Positions 7,342 to 15,295 of a stretch of DNA of 64,000 nucleotides are shown in pieces (the first letter of the stretch is position 1; every line of letters starts with the position of its first letter). The notes beneath the pieces are model-generated. The model was not told the origin of the DNA and searched no databases. It worked only from the letters and a program-made list of their open reading frames with translations. The stretch covers positions 1 through 64,000 of the forward strand of contig JAFRHO010000009.1 of assembly GCA_017433245.1 (NCBI GenBank), read 5' to 3'. Made by a program: the position numbers and the translations under genes. This stretch comes from Candidatus Saccharimonadota bacterium. Its GTDB lineage: Bacteria; Patescibacteriota; Saccharimonadia; Saccharimonadales; Saccharimonadaceae.

Positions 7342-8211
7342 TTAAATGTGTTTGAGTTCACGCTCGATGATGTCTTGCATCTTGATGATAGATTCGCCGA
7401 GACGTGAACAGATTTTTGGTGTCCAGATTCTAAGGTCTGTGAGAATTTTGATCTGGTATTTGATTGTTTTGAGTTCTGATTTGATAGCCTTAAGGCATTT
7501 GAGTTTGTCGATATGACCATTGGCGAGGTCTAGATAGAGGTAGATGATTGTTGTGGCTGAGGTAATGATTTTGTAGCCGAGAGCCTCTCTGGCTACAGGA
7601 TTACCCATACCACGAACATTTTCATAAATAGTTTTCAATAGTTCTTCGGCGGTAATGAAGAGGACTGGGATGACATTATCTACAATTACAATATGGTTAA
7701 ATTGTTGCAATTGGATTAGGTTTTGTTCGTTGAAATCGTTGATTTGTGTCTCTGTAAACGCCCAAGGGAATTTGAATAAAACAAAATCGCCGGTTTGGTT
7801 TTTGGTTTTGACGCGTTTAATGTCTAAGGTGGCGAGTAGTGTGGTGAGTTTTGAAATGTCTCGAATGGAAACGAAGCCCGTGTCTGATTTGGAGGTATAA
7901 TCTTTGTCGTCTTGAAGGTTGGCATTTAGGTTGAGTTTGGGGGCGAGGCTATAAGTGTAGAAGAGAGCGGAGTGCCCGAAAATTTTGTAGTAATTATGAG
8001 TTGAGCGAACAAGTGCGAGGTAATTGTAGTTGGTTTTCTCGAATTCCATGATGTAGTTTTTGTTAGATGTGTAGTGTTTATGGAGGTGGTTTTTGAGATG
8101 CTCGATTTCGGATTTGGTTTGTTTGGTTCTGGGCTTGGATTTGAGAAGTTGTAATTGCTCTTCGAATTGGGCGATAGAGGGTTGTTTGTTTGAAGATTGG
8201 TTTTGATTCAT
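7342..8211 (-). CDS. DGR1 accessory protein: MutS-I-like domain plus Avd-like helical bundle
   Basis: 289 residues; not a plain Avd, which is about 120-130 residues. The C-terminal part (about 180-289) is predicted to be mostly helical, basic and Avd-like: Avd proteins form a pentameric four-helix barrel that binds the RT and its RNA. The middle (about 55-165: YYKIFGHSALFYTYSLAPKL, later GFVSIRDISKLTTLLATLDI) resembles the mismatch-recognition domain I of MutS (the FYELF... and GIP...Y..KL pattern). MutS-like accessory proteins have been noted in DGR surveys; the assignment here is by eye. The N-terminal 50 residues are charged and low in complexity. The start has AAAGGAGC upstream. The DGR2 protein at 46555 has the same arrangement. 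Confidence 0.75.
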   Translation of the reverse strand: MNQNQSSNKQPSIAQFEEQLQLLKSKPRTKQTKSEIEHLKNHLHKHYTSNKNYIMEFEKTNYNYLALVRSTHNYYKIFGHSALFYTYSLAPKLNLNANLQDDKDYTSKSDTGFVSIRDISKLTTLLATLDIKRVKTKNQTGDFVLFKFPWAFTETQINDFNEQNLIQLQQFNHIVIVDNVIPVLFITAEELLKTIYENVRGMGNPVAREALGYKIITSATTIIYLYLDLANGHIDKLKCLKAIKSELKTIKYQIKILTDLRIWTPKICSRLGESIIKMQDIIERELKHI

Positions 8212-8286
8212 TGTGCTCCTTTCTTGATTGTTTTGTTATGATTTTAAAGTATAAAGTGTCTTTTACTTGCATTTTGGTGCGAAGTT

Positions 8287-8295
8287 TGGTATAAT
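8287..8295 (+). promoter_or_regulatory. RNase J promoter (extended -10)
   Basis: TGG followed by TATAAT (8290-8295). The short leader carries AAAAAAGGAAC before the ATG at 8335. Confidence 0.6.
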
Positions 8296-8334
8296 AGAGG
8301 TATTGTTTAAATACTTGTAATAAAAAAGGAACTT

Positions 8335-10572
8335 ATGAATTTAAGTGAAGAACAGAGGCGTGCCCGGCTCTTAAAATCGAGGGCAGAAAGGTTGCCGGGA
8401 ATCAAGAAACAGTATGAGGAGGCTCAGGGGTGGAAAGCCGCCAAGAGCACCGTAAAGAGTCAGATAGCAGGGGTGGATGAGTTTGAAGCGGTGCAAAGCC
8501 GAAATTTTAACTCAAATTTTGCCCCTGGAGGCAAAGATGCAGGACTGGTGGGGTCTAAGGGCGCTAATGGCAAAAACGGCTCTAAGGGGGCAAAAAAGGC
8601 CGCACAGAGTAAAAGCGCAAGTAAAAAGACTGCAAAACCTGCTAAAACCAGTGCGAAATCACAGGCGAAACTAGAGGCAGAACAGAGGAAGGTGAATTTG
8701 TCCGTATCTGTAAAGAAGGGTGACATGGTGCATCATCAGAGGATGCTGTCTCAAGATGTGAATGCGCAGGCGACTCAGCATATTATAGGGGTGCCGGTAA
8801 ATAAGTCACGTTATAACGGCTATAATGGGAATCAGGTGACAAATACGCAACTTAAACAGATGCGACCGAATCCGGATGCAGTGCGGATTATTCCGATTGG
8901 GGGTGTAGGGGAATTCGGTATTGGTAAAAACATGACGATTCTCGAATACAAATCAGAGATGATTGTGATAGATATGGGAGTGCTGTTTGCCGGGGAGGAT
9001 TATCCTGGGGTGAACTACATGATTCCAGACATTAAGTATTTAGAGGATAATCTGTCAAAGGTGAAGGCGATTCTCTTTACACACGCACACCTAGATCATA
9101 TTGGGGCATGTAGGCATCTGTTGCCGAAGTTTTCACATTTGACACCGATTTATGGGACAGACTTTACAATTGGAATGATTAAGAAACAGATGACGGAACT
9201 CGAAGAACCACCGGAAATGAATTATATTACGGTGGATCCGTTCAAACATGAGCAAATCAAAGTATCGGAGCATTTCTCAGTGGAGTTTATCCATACTTTG
9301 CACTCAATTCCGGGTAATACGGCGATAGTGGTTAGAACGCCGAATGGAGTGATTTACATGTCGGGTGACTGGCGACATGAGGAACGACCAATGGGAATAC
9401 AGACGGATTATGAGCGAATCGATGAGATTGTGAAGAACGAGGGGATTGATTTGATGCTAAACGAGTCGACTAACATTGATTCGCCAGGTAAGCATCCGCA
9501 TTCGGAATACGATGTGGGTGAGAATTTGGGTCGTGTGATGGATCACTATGCTAATGGACGGGTGATTATCTCGTGTTTTTCGTCACAGATTTCGAGGATT
9601 GAACTTATCTTGAAGGAAGCGGCGGCGCGGGGACGCAAAGTGGCGTTTTCGGGATTCTCGATGATTAATAACGTTGAGGTGGCTCTGCGCGCTAAGTCCA
9701 TCAAAGTGCCAAAAGATACCATCATGAAGATGGAAGACATCATTAAACTACCGGATGAGAAGGTTTGTATTGTATGTACAGGGTCGCAGGGTGAGTTAAA
9801 CGCGGTATTAAACCGCATGGTGACGGGTGCGCATAAGTATATCAAGATTAAGTCGACTGATACGATAGTGTTCTCGTCGAACCCGATTCCAGGGAACGAG
9901 CCACATGTGGTATCAACGGTAGATGGGTTACTGCGTGAAGGTGCGCAGGTAATTCAGAATGGTAAGACGCACCTTACGAATATTGGGCCATTGCATTTGT
10001 CGGGCCATGCGTATTTTGAGGACCATGTGGAATTTGTGACGAGGTTGCACCCGACGAACTATTTGCCATACCATGGTGAGTTCTATATGTTGGAACACAA
10101 TGCGGAGATGGCGGAAAATGTGATTGGGATTCCGCGGGAGAGGATTTTGCTGGCGGACGATGGTGATGTTGTGGAACTTTTGCCAGATAAGACGATTCGC
10201 AAAGCCGGTAGAATCCATGTAGGAAATCAGTTGTTTGACGATGCAGACCAGCCGGTGCATGAAGCGGTGGTGAAGGATAGAATTCATATTTCAAGGGAAG
10301 GGATTTTCGTGATTGTGTTGACTCTGTCCAAGAAGACTGGGCATCTCATGAAGACGCCAGATATTGTGTCGCGAGCGTTCATTTACCTAGATAATTCGGA
10401 AGAGTTGATTGGAAAGATTCGACATTATCTCAGGCAAAAGACGGATAAATCGATTTCGACCGATCCAGAAATGAAGGTATTGAAAGAAGAAATTAAGGAA
10501 GACATCACGCATATTTTGTTTGACGCAACGGGGCATACACCGATTGTGATTCCGGTAATAAATAAAGTATAG
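8335..10572 (+). CDS. rnj: Ribonuclease J
   Basis: 745 residues, longer than the usual 550-560. The first about 180 residues are a low-complexity extension rich in Lys, Ala and Ser. The metallo-beta-lactamase core begins at VRIIPIGGVGEFGIGKNMT (about 184), carries the zinc motif HAHLDH (about residue 250), and continues through the beta-CASP region (SGHAYFEDH; HPTNYLPYHGEF) to a C-terminal domain. RNase J is a 5'-to-3' exonuclease and endonuclease acting in mRNA decay and rRNA maturation. The basic extension may bind RNA or nucleoid (inference). It is monocistronic, divergent from the DGR1 accessory-RT operon. Confidence 0.93.
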   Translation: MNLSEEQRRARLLKSRAERLPGIKKQYEEAQGWKAAKSTVKSQIAGVDEFEAVQSRNFNSNFAPGGKDAGLVGSKGANGKNGSKGAKKAAQSKSASKKTAKPAKTSAKSQAKLEAEQRKVNLSVSVKKGDMVHHQRMLSQDVNAQATQHIIGVPVNKSRYNGYNGNQVTNTQLKQMRPNPDAVRIIPIGGVGEFGIGKNMTILEYKSEMIVIDMGVLFAGEDYPGVNYMIPDIKYLEDNLSKVKAILFTHAHLDHIGACRHLLPKFSHLTPIYGTDFTIGMIKKQMTELEEPPEMNYITVDPFKHEQIKVSEHFSVEFIHTLHSIPGNTAIVVRTPNGVIYMSGDWRHEERPMGIQTDYERIDEIVKNEGIDLMLNESTNIDSPGKHPHSEYDVGENLGRVMDHYANGRVIISCFSSQISRIELILKEAAARGRKVAFSGFSMINNVEVALRAKSIKVPKDTIMKMEDIIKLPDEKVCIVCTGSQGELNAVLNRMVTGAHKYIKIKSTDTIVFSSNPIPGNEPHVVSTVDGLLREGAQVIQNGKTHLTNIGPLHLSGHAYFEDHVEFVTRLHPTNYLPYHGEFYMLEHNAEMAENVIGIPRERILLADDGDVVELLPDKTIRKAGRIHVGNQLFDDADQPVHEAVVKDRIHISREGIFVIVLTLSKKTGHLMKTPDIVSRAFIYLDNSEELIGKIRHYLRQKTDKSISTDPEMKVLKEEIKEDITHILFDATGHTPIVIPVINKV

Positions 10573-10596
10573 AAAAATCCCCGCTGCGGCGGGGAA
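10572..10596 (-). terminator. Terminator between rnj and the 10611 gene
   Basis: Stem TCCCCGC/GCGGGGA (10578-10584 with 10589-10595, four-base loop). The minus-strand side runs into a U-rich stretch (10573-10577), so it best serves the minus-strand gene; it may also act weakly for rnj. Confidence 0.65.
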
Positions 10597-10610
10597 CATG
10601 GGAGTAAGTT

Positions 10611-11114
10611 TTAACCTCGGTAGAAACGTGACAAATTTTCTTCAAACTCCGCTTGGCATTTTGTGTTAATAATGCGATGGAACCTTTCTGTTTCTTGGAT
10701 AGTTCCAAACCAGGAGTCAATAGCGACGATAATAGCGTGTCTGCCATTGTGTTTTGCGGATGGCCAGACATAATACGTTGAGCCGTTGTAGATCATGATA
10801 TCTTCAGCGTCTTTGGGTTCCGTAAGAAAGAAACTGGGACCATAATCACTGATGAAGAAATTGCCAAATTTGACGTTGTCTTCTTCTGGAAGAAATGGCA
10901 ATTTGTAACTAAGCCAGAGCATATCAAAATACCTGATTCGATTGCCCCGAGTAGTAAAATAGGCATCTCGATCGATTAAGATTGCTGTATTAGAGTAGTA
11001 ATCATCATGAAAGATGATATAATCTTGGTCTTCTTCGAAACGCCAGGCAGGCTCGTATGTTTCGAAGCGGTATTCTTCTAATGATATTGGTGTTTTTTGT
11101 CTATAAATAGCCAT
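10611..11114 (-). CDS. Hypothetical protein
   Basis: 167 residues, not recognised. It has no signal peptide or membrane segment and is rich in Tyr, Phe, Trp and Asp (YIIFHDDYYSNTAILIDRDAYF), suggesting a compact cytosolic domain. The start is well supported by AGGAGGGG seven bases upstream, and the gene ends at a terminator, so it is probably expressed. It is a single-gene unit between rnj and the VanY-like gene and divergent from the latter. Confidence 0.75.
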   Translation of the reverse strand: MAIYRQKTPISLEEYRFETYEPAWRFEEDQDYIIFHDDYYSNTAILIDRDAYFTTRGNRIRYFDMLWLSYKLPFLPEEDNVKFGNFFISDYGPSFFLTEPKDAEDIMIYNGSTYYVWPSAKHNGRHAIIVAIDSWFGTIQETERFHRIINTKCQAEFEENLSRFYRG

Positions 11115-11219
11115 TTCCCCCTCCTATGAATAAAAGTACAACTTGAATAAGTATATCTAGTATTTTAACATGTTTTTGGGCGTATGTAAAGTGAGACGAT
11201 TTTACTTTTATTAAAAAGG

Positions 11220-11228
11220 TGGTATAAT
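11220..11228 (+). promoter_or_regulatory. Promoter of the VanY-like gene (extended -10)
   Basis: TGG then TATAAT (11223-11228); a ribosome binding site GGTGAGGAGGTG lies before the ATG at 11272. Confidence 0.55.
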
Positions 11229-11271
11229 ATTATTTATTACTCGTTGTCATCATAAGGTGAGGAGGTGCGAG

Positions 11272-12057
11272 ATGTACTTTAAGATGGGGAAGAAATTAGC
11301 TATTGTACTACTGGTGATTGTTGTAATTATTTGCATAGTGGGAGTTTTTGTCATAATAACTGACGGTTCGGAATGGAGTGACGATGAGATAGAAATGATG
11401 GTTGAAGAGATGGAAGAAGAGGAACTCAGTGTAGAAGAGCCGACGGAAGCAATTCAGGATGAATTCATAACTGCTTTGAATCCGGAAAGAAATTATTTGA
11501 TGGTGGTGAATGGATGGCATCCTTATGAATTTGGTGGTGAATATGACATGTTGCTAAAAAACGATTTGATTTATGTAGCTGATTGTTATGGTGCTCCGAC
11601 TTTGGTGGAGAAGGCGGCATATTTGGCGTTTTCAATGATGAAAGCGGAGCTTTGGAATGAACATGGTATTAATATTTCATTATACAGCGCATATCGTACT
11701 TATGATGATCAGGCTTGGGTGTATGAAAATTATGGCGAAGAAGGAAAGAACGAAGTGGCAGAGCCATTGTTTTCAGAACATCATACTGGGCTTCTGATTG
11801 ACTTTCGAGTATGGCAGCACGGTGCAGAATGGCATAAAGAGACACTGGCAGATCAGTTAAACGACTGTTTTTACGAAGCAATTAGGGGTAAACTAAGTAA
11901 GTATGGTTTTATAGAACGATATCCGCTTGGTAAGGAGGATATCACTGGAATATCCTGTCAGCCGAGTGAGATAAGGTTCGTCGGTTCGTCAGAAATAGCG
12001 CAGGAGATAATGGACAATGATTGGTGTTTGGAAGAATATCGGATGATGCATGGCTGA
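11272..12057 (+). CDS. Membrane-anchored VanY-like D,D-carboxypeptidase homologue, catalytic site altered
   Basis: 261 residues from the ATG after GGAGGTG. An N-terminal membrane anchor (KLAIVLLVIVVIICIVGVFV) is followed by an acidic stalk and a VanY/peptidase M15-type domain. SAYRTYDDQ, SEHHTGLLID (zinc-binding His and Asp) and KYGFIERYPLGKE match the family. The C-terminal motif that normally reads ExWHxRYVG reads QPSEIRFVG: the catalytic Glu is Gln and the third zinc-ligand His is Glu. The protein may thus be a non-catalytic peptidoglycan-stem binder or use altered chemistry. It heads the surface-protein region and ends at its own terminator. Confidence 0.8.
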   Translation: MYFKMGKKLAIVLLVIVVIICIVGVFVIITDGSEWSDDEIEMMVEEMEEEELSVEEPTEAIQDEFITALNPERNYLMVVNGWHPYEFGGEYDMLLKNDLIYVADCYGAPTLVEKAAYLAFSMMKAELWNEHGINISLYSAYRTYDDQAWVYENYGEEGKNEVAEPLFSEHHTGLLIDFRVWQHGAEWHKETLADQLNDCFYEAIRGKLSKYGFIERYPLGKEDITGISCQPSEIRFVGSSEIAQEIMDNDWCLEEYRMMHG

Positions 12058-12066
12058 TTTTATTAT

Positions 12067-12087
12067 GGGGCCGTAAGGCCCCTTTTT
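12067..12087 (+). terminator. Terminator after the VanY-like gene
   Basis: GGGGCC-GTAA-GGCCCC followed by TTTTT, a classic intrinsic terminator with a GNRA-type tetraloop. Confidence 0.9.
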
Positions 12088-12100
12088 GTATGGAACAATA

Positions 12101-12129
12101 TTTACAAATACTAGAAAACGCCATATAAT
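12101..12129 (+). promoter_or_regulatory. Promoter of the first dockerin gene
   Basis: -35 TTTACA (12101-12106), 17-base spacer, -10 TATAAT (12124-12129); AAGGAG at 12138-12143 precedes the ATG at 12151. Confidence 0.65.
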
Positions 12130-12150
12130 GAAAGCATAAGGAGTGTGTTT

Positions 12151-15100
12151 ATGTTAAAGCTAAAAGAAAATAGGGGGATAAAGAATTATTTAGGTCGAAC
12201 TCGGATTCTAATGGTTGCGATGATGGCGATTATGGCAGCTGTGGCTAGTTTATGGGGGCTGAAGAAAGCGGGGGCGTTTGAGGGGGATTACTGGACGACA
12301 GAATATGATGGGCTTAGCATAACTGTAGTATCGGTAGAGCAGAATGGTGTGAGCTTGGCGCCGCAAGATGATGGCGAAGGTGGATACTATTTTGACGTTG
12401 CAAACAATACGGACGCTGTGAGAGTTGGTGCCAGAGTGGAAGGAATGGTACAAGATGAAACGTATTATTACTATCCAACAAGCCAGTGGTGGATGGACAG
12501 CAGAATAGATTTAACCTATGAGGACAATGGTATAGTAATATATGAAGAGCTTAAGCCGGAAATTAGTTTTGACGATGGTGGTTATTATTTGTCAGGTATT
12601 TATCATGTAGGTGCAAGTGTTAGTAGAGAACATGGTTCTGGTGTTCAGAAGAATATTGTAGTTCGCCCAACTAGCATCGGAAGCCATAGTATCGATATTG
12701 TTTCGGTGAAACAAGGAGGAACGAATTTAGCACTTATAGATAATGAATATCAAATAACTGATTATACTACTCCAGTTACTTTAACCTATAAATTCAAAAA
12801 CCTTGAAGTTGGTAAGAATTATTCAGCTGGGCTAGGTTATAATGACTGGTACCAGTTTAAAGCCGAAAACACCCAGACAGCAGAAACTACTCGCGAACTC
12901 ACTCTAAATCTTACCGATAGTCATATTGAGACAAATGTTTATTTGCAAGGCTCTGATATTGATGAGAGAGTAGAGTTGTACTTTGCAGTGGCGGACGGTG
13001 ACTTTCATCAACTCGGCGATATTATTATAGATGAGATAGAACAGGGTGGTGTGGCGTTAGTGCCTGAGTCGAATACATCGGGTTGGCAACGACAATATAC
13101 TTTTACGGCAAACGATGCGCAGGGTTTGACTGTGAGAATGCACACGACTTTAGCGACTGCTGATATAAATTATTATGTATTATTTAATATATACGGTTCT
13201 GGCTATGGTGCAGGATACTCGTCTGAGGTGCCGCTAATGGTCACTGGTGAAGAATTAGAGCGAGCAGGCGTAGTCTTGACGATTCCAGCGCCATATGGAT
13301 TGAGCGACAACTCGCCACTAACATTATCGTTTACCGTTAATACTACCGGTATGGATACATACGGTTATAACAATTCGCGAAAAGTTGTCTATAAGCAATA
13401 TGCAAACCCTCAAAATACTGATGATGCTTTCAAATTCAATGTTGAAGTAAACGAAGATGTTCCACGCTTTGAGGCAGGAATGTTCTACTCGGACGGCACA
13501 AGGATTGATGGTGACAGGATTAGTCCGGCCCTTCACGATGATGAACATCCACTACTTCTAGAAGTTAATGGTGAACGCTATAATGATGCAACTACATATA
13601 ATGTAGAAGCAAAGGTGAGGATTAGTGGTGAATCGGAAGCGTATTATACTCATACTTTCGTTTTAACCGGTGCAGAATTGAATGAGGGAACTGTTATCCC
13701 ACTAGATGGATTAGCGTTGGAACTACCCGAGTTCGACCCAAGTGGCGCAACTTCTGGGTATGAGCTGTATTACATTTTTTCGTTAAGCATTGATGGGCTC
13801 GCGCAAAGTGGCGAAATGCTTTATGTATATGAAGGTTGGATTAATCCGTCTATAACTTTCAATAATGGTGAGGTCATTGCTATGGGTTCTGGTGGTGGTA
13901 TCGGTGGTGACTACTATACTACAATGAACGGTGCGACAGTAAGGAAATCGTCGCTCAGTGGAAGTAGAGGTGCGAAGATTAACTACTTTGCAGGTGATTT
14001 TGATGATACCTTAAGTTATGATTATACAATTTATTATAATGGTAATGTTGGGGAAGATTGGTGGTCTGAGCCAGCTGGAACAGTATTAACTAGCGGTACT
14101 GTGACTGGAGAGGAGCTGAATAATAATGGTCTTGCTGTAAATATGGCTACGCCAAGTAACGAATCGGAAGGTGCTATGTATACTTTAGTAATTACTCGCG
14201 GTGGTAAAATAGTGAGAATTGCGCGTGATTACTTAGCATTTACTGATGAACCAAAGATTGAGTCCTTTAAGTTTACCGCTGATAGCGATTCGTTTATGCA
14301 AACAGACAGGACTGCATATCGGGTAGCAAAAGGTACTGATGTTGTGGCAACTCTAACTGGCGATGGATTTACAAACGATGCAGAGTATAAGATATGGGTG
14401 AGTTATGAAGGGTATCGTAATAGCGAAGAACAAGATGAATGGGGTTATAGTCGTCCTGAAGATGTAGATTTATCGGATTTGAATGAGTCAATAGTAGTGA
14501 CTGGCGCACAATTAAACGCTGGATATACATATACTTTAGAATATGTTGAGGCGCTTGAAGAAGTAAACTTTATAGAAGTAGGATTTGCTGTATCGGATGT
14601 GGATGCTGATGAGCCAAATTGGTATGGTGAGACTGGCAACGGCCATTATTCTGGGCATGGTATTCATATTGATTATGTGAATGACGATGAGGTGTTCCGT
14701 GATAATGGTTATCAAGTTAATGAAGATGGGACGATTACGGATGTATCGCAACCAGATGAGCCACATGGGCCAGATGAGCCGGAAGAAGTACCGGTAGACA
14801 TTAAGACACCTAGCGAAGTTGATGTAATTGTGGATGGTACTGGGCTCACTATAGTATCGAGGAAACCAACTTTGGTAATTGGGCTAAAGGATGGTCATTA
14901 TAGTCTTGTTGCAGCGACACAAAGCATTGATAATGATAGTGAGAGAACGAATTCATATGATATGAGCGGTTATGAGGAAATAAAGGTGGTATTGAAGGGC
15001 GATGGTGATATGAATGGATCGGTGGATCCGGCGGATTTGAACCTTTTGAATAGATCGTTGATTAGCCCAACCTTAGGGAGAAGATATCGGGCTTTGACAG

Positions 15101-15225
15101 ATTTGGAAAGTGTCATCTTTGATTTCGATGGGAACGGAGATGTGACGCCGGCAGATTTGAATACACTTAATCGAGCATTGATTAGTCCAACTCTTGCGCC
15201 TAGATATCGAGAGATACAGTGGTAG
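12151..15225 (+). CDS. Large secreted protein with C-terminal dockerin
   Basis: 1024 residues; the ATG eight bases after AAGGAG is chosen over an upstream GTG. The N-terminus has a membrane or signal segment (ILMVAMMAIMAAVASLWGL). The bulk (about 45-900) is beta-rich, Tyr- and Asp-rich, with recurring phrases such as VTGEELNNNG and VTGAQLNAG that suggest four or more tandem Ig-like modules of unknown function. Residues about 946-1024 form a type I dockerin: two EF-hand-like loops (GDGDMNGSVDPADLNLLNRS and FDGNGDVTPADLNTLNRA) flanking a linker. Dockerins dock onto cohesins, and a cohesin-like domain is encoded two genes downstream. A nearly identical dockerin ends the next protein. Confidence 0.85.
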   Translation: MLKLKENRGIKNYLGRTRILMVAMMAIMAAVASLWGLKKAGAFEGDYWTTEYDGLSITVVSVEQNGVSLAPQDDGEGGYYFDVANNTDAVRVGARVEGMVQDETYYYYPTSQWWMDSRIDLTYEDNGIVIYEELKPEISFDDGGYYLSGIYHVGASVSREHGSGVQKNIVVRPTSIGSHSIDIVSVKQGGTNLALIDNEYQITDYTTPVTLTYKFKNLEVGKNYSAGLGYNDWYQFKAENTQTAETTRELTLNLTDSHIETNVYLQGSDIDERVELYFAVADGDFHQLGDIIIDEIEQGGVALVPESNTSGWQRQYTFTANDAQGLTVRMHTTLATADINYYVLFNIYGSGYGAGYSSEVPLMVTGEELERAGVVLTIPAPYGLSDNSPLTLSFTVNTTGMDTYGYNNSRKVVYKQYANPQNTDDAFKFNVEVNEDVPRFEAGMFYSDGTRIDGDRISPALHDDEHPLLLEVNGERYNDATTYNVEAKVRISGESEAYYTHTFVLTGAELNEGTVIPLDGLALELPEFDPSGATSGYELYYIFSLSIDGLAQSGEMLYVYEGWINPSITFNNGEVIAMGSGGGIGGDYYTTMNGATVRKSSLSGSRGAKINYFAGDFDDTLSYDYTIYYNGNVGEDWWSEPAGTVLTSGTVTGEELNNNGLAVNMATPSNESEGAMYTLVITRGGKIVRIARDYLAFTDEPKIESFKFTADSDSFMQTDRTAYRVAKGTDVVATLTGDGFTNDAEYKIWVSYEGYRNSEEQDEWGYSRPEDVDLSDLNESIVVTGAQLNAGYTYTLEYVEALEEVNFIEVGFAVSDVDADEPNWYGETGNGHYSGHGIHIDYVNDDEVFRDNGYQVNEDGTITDVSQPDEPHGPDEPEEVPVDIKTPSEVDVIVDGTGLTIVSRKPTLVIGLKDGHYSLVAATQSIDNDSERTNSYDMSGYEEIKVVLKGDGDMNGSVDPADLNLLNRSLISPTLGRRYRALTDLESVIFDFDGNGDVTPADLNTLNRALISPTLAPRYREIQW

Positions 15226-15241
15226 ACAGATTATGATAATT

Positions 15242-15270
15242 AGCATGCTCCAAAATGGGGCATGCTTTTT
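15242..15270 (+). terminator. Terminator after the first dockerin gene
   Basis: A ten-base-pair stem (15242-15251 with 15257-15266, one GU pair) ends in a T run. Confidence 0.85.
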
Positions 15271-15295
15271 AAAGTGTTTATGTTAAAATAAATGT

